Shown here one piece after another: positions 53,503-61,462 of a DNA stretch of 64,000 nucleotides. Origin of the DNA: Deltaproteobacteria bacterium (GTDB lineage Bacteria > Myxococcota > Kuafuiibacteriia > Kuafuiibacteriales > Kuafuiibacteriaceae); the NCBI GenBank assembly GCA_011526105.1, contig WYAZ01000177.1:1-64000 (forward strand). The letters are read 5' to 3'. The stretch's first letter is position 1; each line of letters starts with the position of its first letter. The notes beneath the pieces are model-generated. The model worked only from the letters and a program-made list of their open reading frames with translations, had not been told where the DNA came from and searched no databases. The position numbers and the translations under genes were made by a program.

Positions 53503-55309
53503 GATCTTCGAACACCCAAACCAAGCGACCATCCGAGAGGTGCAAGGTTCGATACGTGCGCTCGAGCGGCTGCTGAGTCCACCACTCGGCCGAGAGCTGC
53601 TCCGCCGAGCTCTCTTCGAGCACCGCCAGCTTGCGGCCTCTCCACGCCAAGACACCGTCGTGAAGCCGCGCGGGTTCGGGATGCTCGAAGAGCTCGAGCG
53701 GACGCGGTGGCAGCGGAGGCAGCGGTTCATCCGCGGGTACTCGAGCGACGGCCTTGGGCCAATGGGAGGGATCGAGCGCTGCGGTCTTCTGGGCCACCGC
53801 GAGATCACCTTCGATCTCGGCCCCGTCGATGATGGAACGGGCGCTCACCGCCGAAGGGAGCTGAAACGCCCCGACCGGCGAGGTGCGCCGGAGCATGGAC
53901 ACATCCTTCTTGGCGCGCTTTGCGCCGTGGGTCTCTTGCACCTCGCGCAGCGCACGTGCGGGCTCGAAGGGCTCGGGTCCCCACGCGGCCTCGGGCCGAT
54001 GGGAGTCGCGCAGTGAGGCGGCGAACACCGCCTGTTCACCCAGCGAGATGCGGAGCCGGTCGATGAGCTCCTCGACCTTCTCGACGCGCTGCTCGTGCAG
54101 CGAGAAGAGATCGAGCTGCGAGCCGAGGTCAGCGACGGGGGTGACCTCGATGGAGATGTTCCAGACCGCGCCCGCGAGCGCACCGGCGAGCTTCTCCTGA
54201 GCCAAGCGAAGCATGACCCGCGAGGAACGCGACGGCCGGTTGAGCTTGAGCTTCAGCCGCTCACGGCGGCGCATGGGCCCGGTGGTGAGGACGATGCGCG
54301 CCGAGTCTGCCGCGCGACCACGCGCATAGAGACGGGCCTCGATGCGATCGAACAAGCGCTTGAGTACAAAGAGCACCGACTCGAGGGCGTCGATGGGTTC
54401 ATCGAGGTCGTAGAGTTCGACGACCTTCTCGGGCGGCACATAACAACGCAGCGGTCGATGGAGCTGACCGAGCGCGCGGTCGATGAGCAGGACCCCCGCG
54501 TCTTCGAAGCGGCTCTTGACCTGCTTGATCGGAAAGGCCGCGAGCTGCCCCACGGTCTGAACCCCGAGCACCCGCAACGAAGCGTGGGCCGAGAGCAAAC
54601 GAACCTCGAGCCAGCCGTTGGGGTCGAGCTCGGCGTCGGTCCAAAGCAGAGCCTCGATGGGCAGGGACGTGAGGGCTTCGGCCGAACGACCAGGCTCGGC
54701 GATGACAATCTGGAAGTCGGGGAGGGACTTCTCTCGCCGCTGTCGCCGCGACGGCCGGGCCTGGGCCAAAGCGGTGTCTTTCTTCTGAGAGCCGCGATGT
54801 TTGGAGACCGGGCGCGCCGCCGAACGGGCGTGTGCCAGCGTGCGTGCGGTGTCGATGTCGTCGGCGATGGCGACGGTGACGTCGTGACCAAAGGCGCCGA
54901 GCATCTCGCGGATGCGGGCGGCCACCGCCTGTTCATCGGCCAGGCCCATGGCCACGAGCGCGGGGGTGCTCCGGCCGAGCTCGAGCAGGATGACGTCTGG
55001 GCTGGCGGCCTCGACCTCGGAGCTCAAGGTCAAAAGAGACTCGGCCGCGGCCTCGAGCAGGTGGCGCTCTTTTTCGGGGTCACGATCGCGGATCTCGAGC
55101 GACGGCGCCCTCGCCTTGCCTTCGGCCGCGGTCATGCCCGGCCGAACCCCGGCCGCACGCGCGACGTCGTTCACGTGCGTGAGCACGGTCCGACCACGAA
55201 CCGCCTTTTTCACCGCGCAAGGCCATGACAAGGCACTCAGGCCAAAGGCCCGCTCGATCGGCAACGCCCAGAGATGGACGGCGGCATAACGCTGGGACCC
55301 CGGCCGCAT
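53465..55309 (-). CDS. imuB: ImuB-like inactive Y-family polymerase
   Basis: Predicted 614-residue Y-family relative that scaffolds the mutasome for DnaE2. The N-terminus (YAAVHLWALPIERAFGL) lacks the catalytic Asp residues of DinB, as ImuB proteins do, while the palm-like segment RPGMTAAEGKARAPSLEIRDRDP is present (cited in part: GVRPGMTAAEGKARAP). A beta-clamp binding motif QLDLF lies at residues 398-402. The ATG at 55309 is chosen because the family N-terminus begins here; an extension to 55393 has no similarity. A candidate SOS operator lies immediately upstream. The 3' end overlaps the MYXO-CTERM-like gene by 38 nt. imuA is not adjacent. Confidence 0.9.
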   Translation of the reverse strand: MRPGSQRYAAVHLWALPIERAFGLSALSWPCAVKKAVRGRTVLTHVNDVARAAGVRPGMTAAEGKARAPSLEIRDRDPEKERHLLEAAAESLLTLSSEVEAASPDVILLELGRSTPALVAMGLADEQAVAARIREMLGAFGHDVTVAIADDIDTARTLAHARSAARPVSKHRGSQKKDTALAQARPSRRQRREKSLPDFQIVIAEPGRSAEALTSLPIEALLWTDAELDPNGWLEVRLLSAHASLRVLGVQTVGQLAAFPIKQVKSRFEDAGVLLIDRALGQLHRPLRCYVPPEKVVELYDLDEPIDALESVLFVLKRLFDRIEARLYARGRAADSARIVLTTGPMRRRERLKLKLNRPSRSSRVMLRLAQEKLAGALAGAVWNISIEVTPVADLGSQLDLFSLHEQRVEKVEELIDRLRISLGEQAVFAASLRDSHRPEAAWGPEPFEPARALREVQETHGAKRAKKDVSMLRRTSPVGAFQLPSAVSARSIIDGAEIEGDLAVAQKTAALDPSHWPKAVARVPADEPLPPLPPRPLELFEHPEPARLHDGVLAWRGRKLAVLEESSAEQLSAEWWTQQPLERTYRTLHLSDGRLVWVFEDLKGRAFVHGVFD

Positions 55310-55310
55310 G

Positions 55311-55324
55311 TACAGATGTTCAGT
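55311..55324 (+). promoter_or_regulatory. Candidate SOS operator at imuB start
   Basis: TACAGATGTTCAGT lies on the + strand directly upstream of the imuB ATG (55309 on the minus strand). It matches the dnaE2 site (TACATTTGTTCAGT) at 12 of 14 positions, but in the opposite orientation relative to its gene. If it is a LexA site it would occlude transcription initiation close to the start codon. The rest of the 170 nt to the next gene holds no recognisable feature. Confidence 0.55.
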
Positions 55325-55485
55325 AACCCGATCCGAGGGGTCGCGACAAGCCCCCTCCCCCTTGGGAGGAGCCCGGGTTTCAGGGCCACCCATGGGTCAA
55401 CCCGAGTTCAAGAAAGGGACCGGCCCGGATGTCTGCGCCTTGGGGGGTCCTAGACGCCGATCTGCGCATCCGGTACATCCCGCCC

Positions 55486-56202
55486 GTGCAAATTCGGAAT
55501 CGGCTCCTCGCGCTCACCCTCGGCACGGCCCTGCTCTGCCCCAGCTTGGCGTTCGCCCAGGACGAAGGTGGTGGCGGTGGTGCCGGCGAGGGCTCCACGA
55601 CGGACTTCGACCCGCTCTCCAACCAGGTCAGCCGAGGCAACCGGGCTACTTGGGACGCGCTTTTTGCTGGCCCACCCCGGGGTTCGATGCTGCACGGCGA
55701 GATCGGCTTCTCCGGTCTGCCCAAGGTCGCCTATCACATGGGCATGAGCGCGGACCTCTCGGTCGGCGTGTCCTTCGCCTTCGACTACGCGTACTTTGCC
55801 CCAAGGGCCGCCTTCAGCCCCGGGATCATGTTGCAGGTGCCCATTCGGTATCGGCTGCACGAGTCGGGTCAATTCTCCGTCGGCCTGAAGGCCGAACCCG
55901 GCATCGGGTTCGGGTTCGGGAACACGTTCGTGTTTAGCATCTTGATGAACGCCGGAGTGAGCTTCGGCTACGCGGTGAGCAATCAGATCATCGTCGGCGG
56001 CGGCGTCGACATGCCCATCGCGATCGGCATCGCCGACTCCGGCGCGTCCCTCGCATGGCCGCTGCTGTTCGGACCGATGTTCGAGATGCACATCACCCCA
56101 GCCGTGGCGCTCACCGCAGACCTCAAGATGGGCCCGTGGCTCAGTACCGGCACCACGCTCTTCGGACTCAAGTTCCTCGTCGGCGTCGCGTACCGCTTCT
56201 AG
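55486..56202 (+). CDS. Predicted outer-membrane porin-like protein
   Basis: Predicted 238-residue exported protein. The GTG at 55486 begins a signal peptide (NRLLALTLGTALLCPSLAFAQ, cited in part) cleaved near residue 25, followed by a Gly-rich linker. The remaining ~190 residues alternate hydrophobic strands (e.g. AYHMGMSADLSVGVSFAFDY, QIIVGGGVDMPIAIGI) and end in a terminal aromatic residue, AYRF, as in outer-membrane barrels assembled by BamA. It is divergent from imuB and is followed by a cluster of palindromic repeats that may terminate its transcript. No specific family is recognised. Confidence 0.72.
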   Translation: MQIRNRLLALTLGTALLCPSLAFAQDEGGGGGAGEGSTTDFDPLSNQVSRGNRATWDALFAGPPRGSMLHGEIGFSGLPKVAYHMGMSADLSVGVSFAFDYAYFAPRAAFSPGIMLQVPIRYRLHESGQFSVGLKAEPGIGFGFGNTFVFSILMNAGVSFGYAVSNQIIVGGGVDMPIAIGIADSGASLAWPLLFGPMFEMHITPAVALTADLKMGPWLSTGTTLFGLKFLVGVAYRF

Positions 56203-56203
56203 G

Positions 56204-56400
56204 AAAAGGGGACAGGGAAAAGGGGACGGAGGGAAAAGGGGACAGGCACCTTTTCCTGCGGACAGGACGGAAAAGGGGAAAAGGGACGGAAAAGGGGACA
56301 GGCACCTTTTCTTCGGCAGCGTGAAAAGGTGCCTGTCCCCTTTTCTTGCCCCAGCGCGAAAAGGTGCCTGTCCCCTTTTCACGGAACCTTTTCTTGCGGA
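56204..56400. repeat. REP-like palindromic repeat cluster, left
   Basis: Four copies of a 21-bp unit starting AAAAGGGGACAGGCACC lie at 56234-56254, 56290-56310 (direct), 56324-56344 and 56359-56379 (inverted), with partial units between. The second and third copies can fold into a stem of about 21 bp with a 13-nt loop. Similar elements recur at 63111-63201. Such REP-like units are usually intergenic, and this one follows the porin-like gene, where it may terminate transcription. Confidence 0.85.
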
Positions 56401-56407
56401 AGCCGTC
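56383..56407 (+). promoter_or_regulatory. Candidate ECF-type promoter
   Basis: GGAACC (56383-56388) and CGTC (56404-56407), 15 nt apart, resemble ECF -35 and -10 boxes, and lie 125 nt upstream of the first gene of the operon that itself encodes an ECF sigma factor. The site abuts the repeat cluster. The match is short and the spacing is one base tighter than usual, so it is only suggestive. Confidence 0.25.
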
Positions 56408-56531
56408 GAGATCATGCAGGTTTCATGGGCCTTCTCGCCCAGGGTCGCGATCCGAACTCACCCCCCGCACTTTCCGCAGCACTTTCTCCAGAAAACTGTA
56501 ATCGTCGGCCCCGAGCCTCGGTCTCTTGGTC

Positions 56532-58478
56532 ATGCGACTTCAACTGCTCGTCCTGTCATTGCCAGTACTGGCATGTGAGCCCTCCGGCTTTCAGGGGCTC
56601 AACCCAACCGCCGCCGACACGCTCGTAGGCACCCTCGAGCGAGACGGACAACCCGTTTCGGGCGCGCCGGTTCATCTCGTGGTGAACGGAGCCTCGGTCG
56701 CTTCCGTGCGCAGCGCTGCGGATGGTCGATTCCGGTTCGAACCGCTGGCTCAAACCGGTCGGGTGACCGTGGTCGCGCACGATGAGCGCGGTCATGCGGC
56801 GATGATCGAGCTCGAACTGTACGCAGGGGGGAGGAACGACAGCGGCACGCTTTCGCTCGCACCGTTGGCTCGGCTTCCCATGCTCGTCGGCCATCGAGGC
56901 CTGGGTTTGGACGAGCGGCTAACCGATTTGCCCGGTGATGTGCTCAGGTCCGACGACACTCGAGCTTCGTTCATCGCGTCTCCGCAACTGCTGAACAAGA
57001 AGCTGGATCGAATCCCACTGCTCGTGGTGTCCCCCTCGGATCCGCAGTCGCAGAGACTCCTGGAGCTCTCTCTCCATGATGGCGAAGTGCGCACGGTCTT
57101 CGACGTCCTCCCCGGAAACCTTCTTTGGTACGACGAGACGCACTATGCCGGCGCGGTGCAAAGCTCCGCGAACGATGAGTACATCCTCGGCCTCTTCGAA
57201 CTCGAGACACATCGAGAGGTCGCCCGTGTGAGCACTTGGCGGTCCAAACCGGCGCATGTGGATTCGGCTCGATACGTGTGGTTCGAAGAACTCTCGGTGA
57301 GTTCCAGCATCTCAGTCCATCGGCCAGTCGTCGTCTCCCGGGAGGGTGGAATCACGCGAGGGCCCGTGCTCGACCATGTCCCCAAGGATTTCAGTGCGAT
57401 GACTTCGGACGATCGCGCGCTCTATTACCTGGGGCACGACCAGGGCGAACCTGAGGATTGGAGCGGCGAGACTCTCATGTGGTACGTGGGTCCGCGAGTC
57501 ACCCTCTACCGTCTCGACCTCACGACTCTCGAGAGCCGGCCGCTAGGTCCGATGCTCAATCCGACCCGAGATTGGCTTCTGCAGCTGCACCACGATCGCG
57601 CGCTCCAGACCGCCTATTTCATTCGCACGGTCGGACCCGAAGCCTGCGCGGTGACCGAGATCCGGCTCGACACCGGAGCCCGCACCGACCTCCACGTCCT
57701 CTTTCACCGCGGCGAAGGTTGTTGGAGAATCGTGACTCGTCAGGTCGGGTCGGCGCTCATCCTGGAGGCGCACCGTGCTCGGGACGAACCGCTCGAATAC
57801 TTCGCGATCGATTTCGCTCGCGGAGCATCCCTGACTTCACTTGCCGTCGTGAGCGGAGGCGAACGGTGGCGGGACCGGGGGCAGAACCCAGACGCGGGCA
57901 CACACACGCTTCTCGTGTTTGAAGCCGGTGCGCGCGAAGCGGGCGGGCCTGTCCGATGGGCACGCGTCTCGCCCGCTGCGCGTGTCTGGACCGAGCTCGA
58001 CACCGTCGTTGACCTCGACGGGCGGCGGTTCGACATCTGCGACCCCGATTGCGGCGGCTACTTGCTGGCGGATGGAACAGCGGTCTTTACTCGAAGAGAC
58101 GACTCCGGGGGTTTCGAGGTCCCTAGCCTCTCCTATGATGGGCTCGAAATCAGCCTCGATGGCGAGCGGCGCTTTCGGAGGTTCCGTCTTCGGCACGTCG
58201 ACAAGGTCTATGGACTACCCATCCAGCAATTCGATTCGATCGACGTGAACCACCTCGGCCTCGACGTCTTCGACAAACAACAGCTCTTCGTCGCCCCTCG
58301 AGGTGCAACCCAGGAGGCGTTCAAGCAGGCATCGTTCTTTCCCACCACCGGCGCTGACCTCCTTCAACCATCGATCGACGAACGGTGGCTGTACTATCTT
58401 GCGCGAGATCCGATCTCCGGCCGCAACCAACTCTTTCGAAGCTCCACCGAACGGTCCTTCGATGGAGGTGCCCAGTGA
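56532..58478 (+). CDS. Regulatory-domain/propeller lipoprotein A of the caspase operon
   Basis: Predicted 648-residue lipoprotein (ATG 56532; an alternative TTG is at 56526) with lipobox VLAC (Cys15). Residues about 35-100 form a carboxypeptidase-regulatory-like (transthyretin-type) beta domain (TLERDGQPVSGAPVHLVVNG, ADGRFRFEPL), followed by the shared block YAGGRNDSGTLSLAP. The remaining ~500 residues are short strand units consistent with a beta-propeller. It is the first gene of a five-gene operon, and its TGA overlaps the GTG of the next gene (GTGA). The next gene is a paralog with the same order of blocks. A sensor role in the envelope is inferred. Confidence 0.75.
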   Translation: MRLQLLVLSLPVLACEPSGFQGLNPTAADTLVGTLERDGQPVSGAPVHLVVNGASVASVRSAADGRFRFEPLAQTGRVTVVAHDERGHAAMIELELYAGGRNDSGTLSLAPLARLPMLVGHRGLGLDERLTDLPGDVLRSDDTRASFIASPQLLNKKLDRIPLLVVSPSDPQSQRLLELSLHDGEVRTVFDVLPGNLLWYDETHYAGAVQSSANDEYILGLFELETHREVARVSTWRSKPAHVDSARYVWFEELSVSSSISVHRPVVVSREGGITRGPVLDHVPKDFSAMTSDDRALYYLGHDQGEPEDWSGETLMWYVGPRVTLYRLDLTTLESRPLGPMLNPTRDWLLQLHHDRALQTAYFIRTVGPEACAVTEIRLDTGARTDLHVLFHRGEGCWRIVTRQVGSALILEAHRARDEPLEYFAIDFARGASLTSLAVVSGGERWRDRGQNPDAGTHTLLVFEAGAREAGGPVRWARVSPAARVWTELDTVVDLDGRRFDICDPDCGGYLLADGTAVFTRRDDSGGFEVPSLSYDGLEISLDGERRFRRFRLRHVDKVYGLPIQQFDSIDVNHLGLDVFDKQQLFVAPRGATQEAFKQASFFPTTGADLLQPSIDERWLYYLARDPISGRNQLFRSSTERSFDGGAQ

Positions 58479-60148
58479 ACGTCGCCCCAGGAGCTCGGCT
58501 CACGAGCCTTCTCTTCCTTTGCGTCGCGTGCGACGGGGGGACTGGATTCCGACTTCCGGAGAGTTCGGCCGAGTCGACGCGACTCACCGGGCGCGCGCTC
58601 TGGTCCGTCGGCCGCCCCGCCGCGCAGACCGCCGCTTTTTGGGTCGTGGACGGAACTGCCACCCTCCGTGTCACAGCCGGGGTCGAAGGAGACTTCACCT
58701 TCGAGGAACTCCCGGCCGGACCTGGCCACGTGGTGATCAACGCCGGCGATGGCTTCGGTCACGTGCGCGCGGCTCTCATCCACGCGGGCGGCAGGAATGA
58801 CGCGGGCGAGCTCGTTCTCGGACCGCTCCATCTGCAGCCCGAGGTGTTCGGGATGCGCGGGGTCGGCGCCGAGGAACGTTGGAGCTGGGCCGACCACTCC
58901 ATCAGCACGCTGCCCGACACCGAGCTCGAGCAGAGCGTCGTGGGTGGTTGGTTCGTGGGCGTGCGCACCCCCTCCAACCGCCTCGAGAGCCCGAGTGTCG
59001 TCGCCATCTCGACCGGGACCGGTGAGGAGCGCGAGTTGATGTCGCACTTGGACCCTGGGGTCATGCTTAGACCCTCGGAGCACGGCGTGGTCCTCATCGA
59101 GGAGACGGACACGCCTATCCGAATCGTGTTCGATGGAGAACGAGTGGTCGGTCCTCGACTCCCCGCTCCCGATCGCAGCCGCTGGCACGCTCTGGCGACT
59201 ACGCCGGGGCACGTCCTGCTCGACGGCTCCTACCGTTGTTCGACGTACACCTCTCTCGTGATGCTCGATAGCGAGACGCTGGAACACGAACTCGTACCGG
59301 CCTTCGATGGCCAACTGGAGGTTCACGCTTCCGGCTTCGCTCCCCAGCGCCCATTTGGTGCCCCTCCGCCGCGAGTCTCTCCCAACGGTCGATACTTCGT
59401 GGCCGGGCGGTACATCACCGACGGGAGCGAGAACCTCGAGCTTCGTATCACGCGCGTGGAGCTCGCCACACGGGAAGCCCGGGACCTCTGGTCCGGGAGC
59501 TGCGCGCCCTGGGGGCCATTCGGTGTGTTCGTCTGTTTGGCCGGCGTGGATATCGACGACGAAGGACGCGTCGTGGCGGCGACCTGGCTGGATGGTGCCA
59601 GGCGCTTTCTGAGCTGGGCGCCGAGTGGCGAGCTGGTCGAGCTCGATCTGAGGGATCGAACGGGTGACGCGTTCGTGGACCACTGCGGCGGAGGAGGTTG
59701 GGTTTCCGGGGAAAGCGCGTGTCAGCCTCGCTGGCTCGGGCCCAATCGGCTGCGCTTCGATACGCCCGGACTGGACAGCGAAGGCGCAGTTGCATCTTGG
59801 CGCCGAAACGAGTTCCAAGATGGTCGCCTCGTCCGAACCTTGGAGCTCGGCGTCGACCAAGAGCGGCGACCACTGGCTCGCCTCATCCGCGGGGGGCCTT
59901 CGAACACCGTCGAGGCCATCAGCTGGCCGGGACCGAACGGTTTTCGTCAGATCTGGATCGGCGAGGCCGGGCAGGCTTTCGAAACCTTCCGGGCGGTCAC
60001 GTTCCTGCCCGCCCATCACGACGTCGTGTCGCTGTCCTCCACGGGCGACTACGTGTACTACCTGGTTGCAGATCCGGAGACCGGCTATGTGCAGCTCTTT
60101 CGGACTTCCACGGCGGGGCCCGAGGTCGGAGATCGTGAATCTCGATGA
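58475..60148 (+). CDS. Regulatory-domain/propeller lipoprotein B of the caspase operon
   Basis: Predicted 557-residue lipoprotein starting at GTG 58475, overlapping the previous TGA as GTGA. Lipobox LCVAC (Cys19). A transthyretin-like beta domain (about 30-95: TGRALWSVGRPAAQTAAFWV, GDFTFEEL) precedes the block HAGGRNDAGELVLGPL, which matches YAGGRNDSGTLSLAPL in gene A. The ends also match (YYLVADPETGYVQLFRTSTAG versus YYLARDPISGRNQLFRSSTER, cited in part), so A and B are a tandem duplication. It overlaps the sigma-factor gene by 14 nt. Confidence 0.75.
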   Translation: MNVAPGARLTSLLFLCVACDGGTGFRLPESSAESTRLTGRALWSVGRPAAQTAAFWVVDGTATLRVTAGVEGDFTFEELPAGPGHVVINAGDGFGHVRAALIHAGGRNDAGELVLGPLHLQPEVFGMRGVGAEERWSWADHSISTLPDTELEQSVVGGWFVGVRTPSNRLESPSVVAISTGTGEERELMSHLDPGVMLRPSEHGVVLIEETDTPIRIVFDGERVVGPRLPAPDRSRWHALATTPGHVLLDGSYRCSTYTSLVMLDSETLEHELVPAFDGQLEVHASGFAPQRPFGAPPPRVSPNGRYFVAGRYITDGSENLELRITRVELATREARDLWSGSCAPWGPFGVFVCLAGVDIDDEGRVVAATWLDGARRFLSWAPSGELVELDLRDRTGDAFVDHCGGGGWVSGESACQPRWLGPNRLRFDTPGLDSEGAVASWRRNEFQDGRLVRTLELGVDQERRPLARLIRGGPSNTVEAISWPGPNGFRQIWIGEAGQAFETFRAVTFLPAHHDVVSLSSTGDYVYYLVADPETGYVQLFRTSTAGPEVGDRESR

Positions 60149-60701
60149 AGCGGCGATAGAGCGGGCTCGATTTGGCGATCCTCGGGCACTCCGTGCGCTC
60201 TTCGACGCGCATCACGAGCTGGTCATGAGCGTGTGTCTGCTCTCTGTTCGCGGAGAACGCGATGTCGCCAAAGATCTCGCTCAGGAGGTCTTCCTACGGG
60301 CGTTCCAAGGGCTTGCTGGGCTCTCGGAGGCCGGCCGACTTCGACCCTGGCTGCTCGCCATCACCCGGAACGTCTGCCGCGATCATGCCTCGCGCCGCTC
60401 TCGCGAGCTCGAACAACTCGAGGCCTTCGCCTTGGAGCAAGCCCTCGATCTGGATGCGGCCGAGGTCGAAGATCCGAACGGGCGCGTGCAAGCCGTGCGA
60501 CGTCTTCTCGCGGAGATCGCGGACCCGAGGGTGAAGGAAATCGTGGGCCTCAAGTACGGAGAGCCGGAACATACGACGAGGCAGATCGCGGAGCGCCTCG
60601 GCATTCCACACGGCACGGTGACCGTGAAGCTGATGCGCTTTCGTGCCGCGGCAAAACGAACACTGGTTCGGATGCTCCTCGAGTCGGAGGTGCGCGCATG
60701 A
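60135..60701 (+). CDS. ECF-family RNA polymerase sigma factor
   Basis: Predicted 188-residue sigma factor of the extracytoplasmic function type. Region 2 (about residues 18-80) shows LAQEVFLRAFQGL and the RPWLLAITRNVCRDH segment typical of ECF sigmas. Region 4 (about 130-180) shows the helix-turn-helix TTRQIAERLGIPHGTVTVKLM. Start GTG at 60135, 14 nt inside the previous gene. The anti-sigma-like gene follows with ATGA overlap. It probably directs transcription of its own operon and possibly others. Confidence 0.9.
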   Translation: MNLDEAAIERARFGDPRALRALFDAHHELVMSVCLLSVRGERDVAKDLAQEVFLRAFQGLAGLSEAGRLRPWLLAITRNVCRDHASRRSRELEQLEAFALEQALDLDAAEVEDPNGRVQAVRRLLAEIADPRVKEIVGLKYGEPEHTTRQIAERLGIPHGTVTVKLMRFRAAAKRTLVRMLLESEVRA

Positions 60702-61462
60702 GCTGCCAGGTTCTCACTGCGGAGCGGCTCGAAGCGCTCCTGGCCGGTCAGCTCGAGGAGGACGTGATGCCCACGCTGCGCGCACACTTGGCCGAACCCT
60801 GCGAAGCATGTCTGGAGCGGCTTGAGTCCGCCGAGGGTGAACGGATCGTTCGTGCGTTGGCCGGGCCCGCCGCGCGCCTCAGTCCCGAGGAGGCCGATCG
60901 CATGTTCGCAGCTGCTGTCCCGCGACGGCCCTCCCTTCGGTCGCTCGTCCCGCTCGTCCCGCTCGCGTTGGCCGCGGGGCTCGCGATGTTCTTCGTGAAC
61001 CGCGGTCCGGCGCCCTCCGACCGGCTGAAGGGCCCGACGGTGGCCTCGCCCGTTTCGGTGGAACTCAGCGGCTTTCGGGCGACGGTGGAGAACGGGGTCC
61101 CTCGGGTGGGCGAGCGCCTCGAAGGTGGAGCACGACTGGGCGCGGGCGAACGTGCGCTCTTTCGTTATCGCCTCGATCGATCGGCCTTCCTCTATTGGAT
61201 GGTTGAACACACGCGCGGTCGTGAGATTTTGCTCTCACCCGCGGACGATGCGGAAGCTACCGCAGCCGGCGAGCATGAGCTGAGTGCGGAGGGCCAAGCT
61301 CTGGCGCTCGATCCCTCTTTGTACGAGGCCCCTCTCCGCGTCGTGCTCATCGCTTGCGCCGCTCGAGAACGGACGGCCTGGGTCCAAGCAACGCCGGCCG
61401 ATGGATTGATCGCGAGAGGTTGTGGTCGAGCCACGCTCGCCCTCACCGAAAGCCCAAAATGA
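60698..61462 (+). CDS. Anti-sigma-like membrane protein with DUF4384-like domain
   Basis: Predicted 254-residue inner-membrane protein. The cytoplasmic N-terminus (about 1-80) carries HLAEPCEACLERL, an HX4CX2C variant of the zinc-anti-sigma (ZAS) motif. A single membrane helix (about 88-103: LVPLVPLALAAGLAMFFV) follows. The periplasmic part (about 115-250) resembles DUF4384-type domains (ALFRYRLDRSAFLYWMVEH, LYEAPLRVVLIACA). The ATG overlaps the sigma stop codon as ATGA, and the 3' end overlaps the caspase gene the same way. It is the likely anti-sigma of the upstream ECF factor, although the ZAS spacing is non-canonical. Confidence 0.75.
   Translation: MSCQVLTAERLEALLAGQLEEDVMPTLRAHLAEPCEACLERLESAEGERIVRALAGPAARLSPEEADRMFAAAVPRRPSLRSLVPLVPLALAAGLAMFFVNRGPAPSDRLKGPTVASPVSVELSGFRATVENGVPRVGERLEGGARLGAGERALFRYRLDRSAFLYWMVEHTRGREILLSPADDAEATAAGEHELSAEGQALALDPSLYEAPLRVVLIACAARERTAWVQATPADGLIARGCGRATLALTESPK

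Noticed and set aside
56204-56400. CRISPR-like repeat array
   Set aside because: Units are palindromic, in both orientations, with irregular short spacers and no cas genes nearby, which fits REP-like elements.
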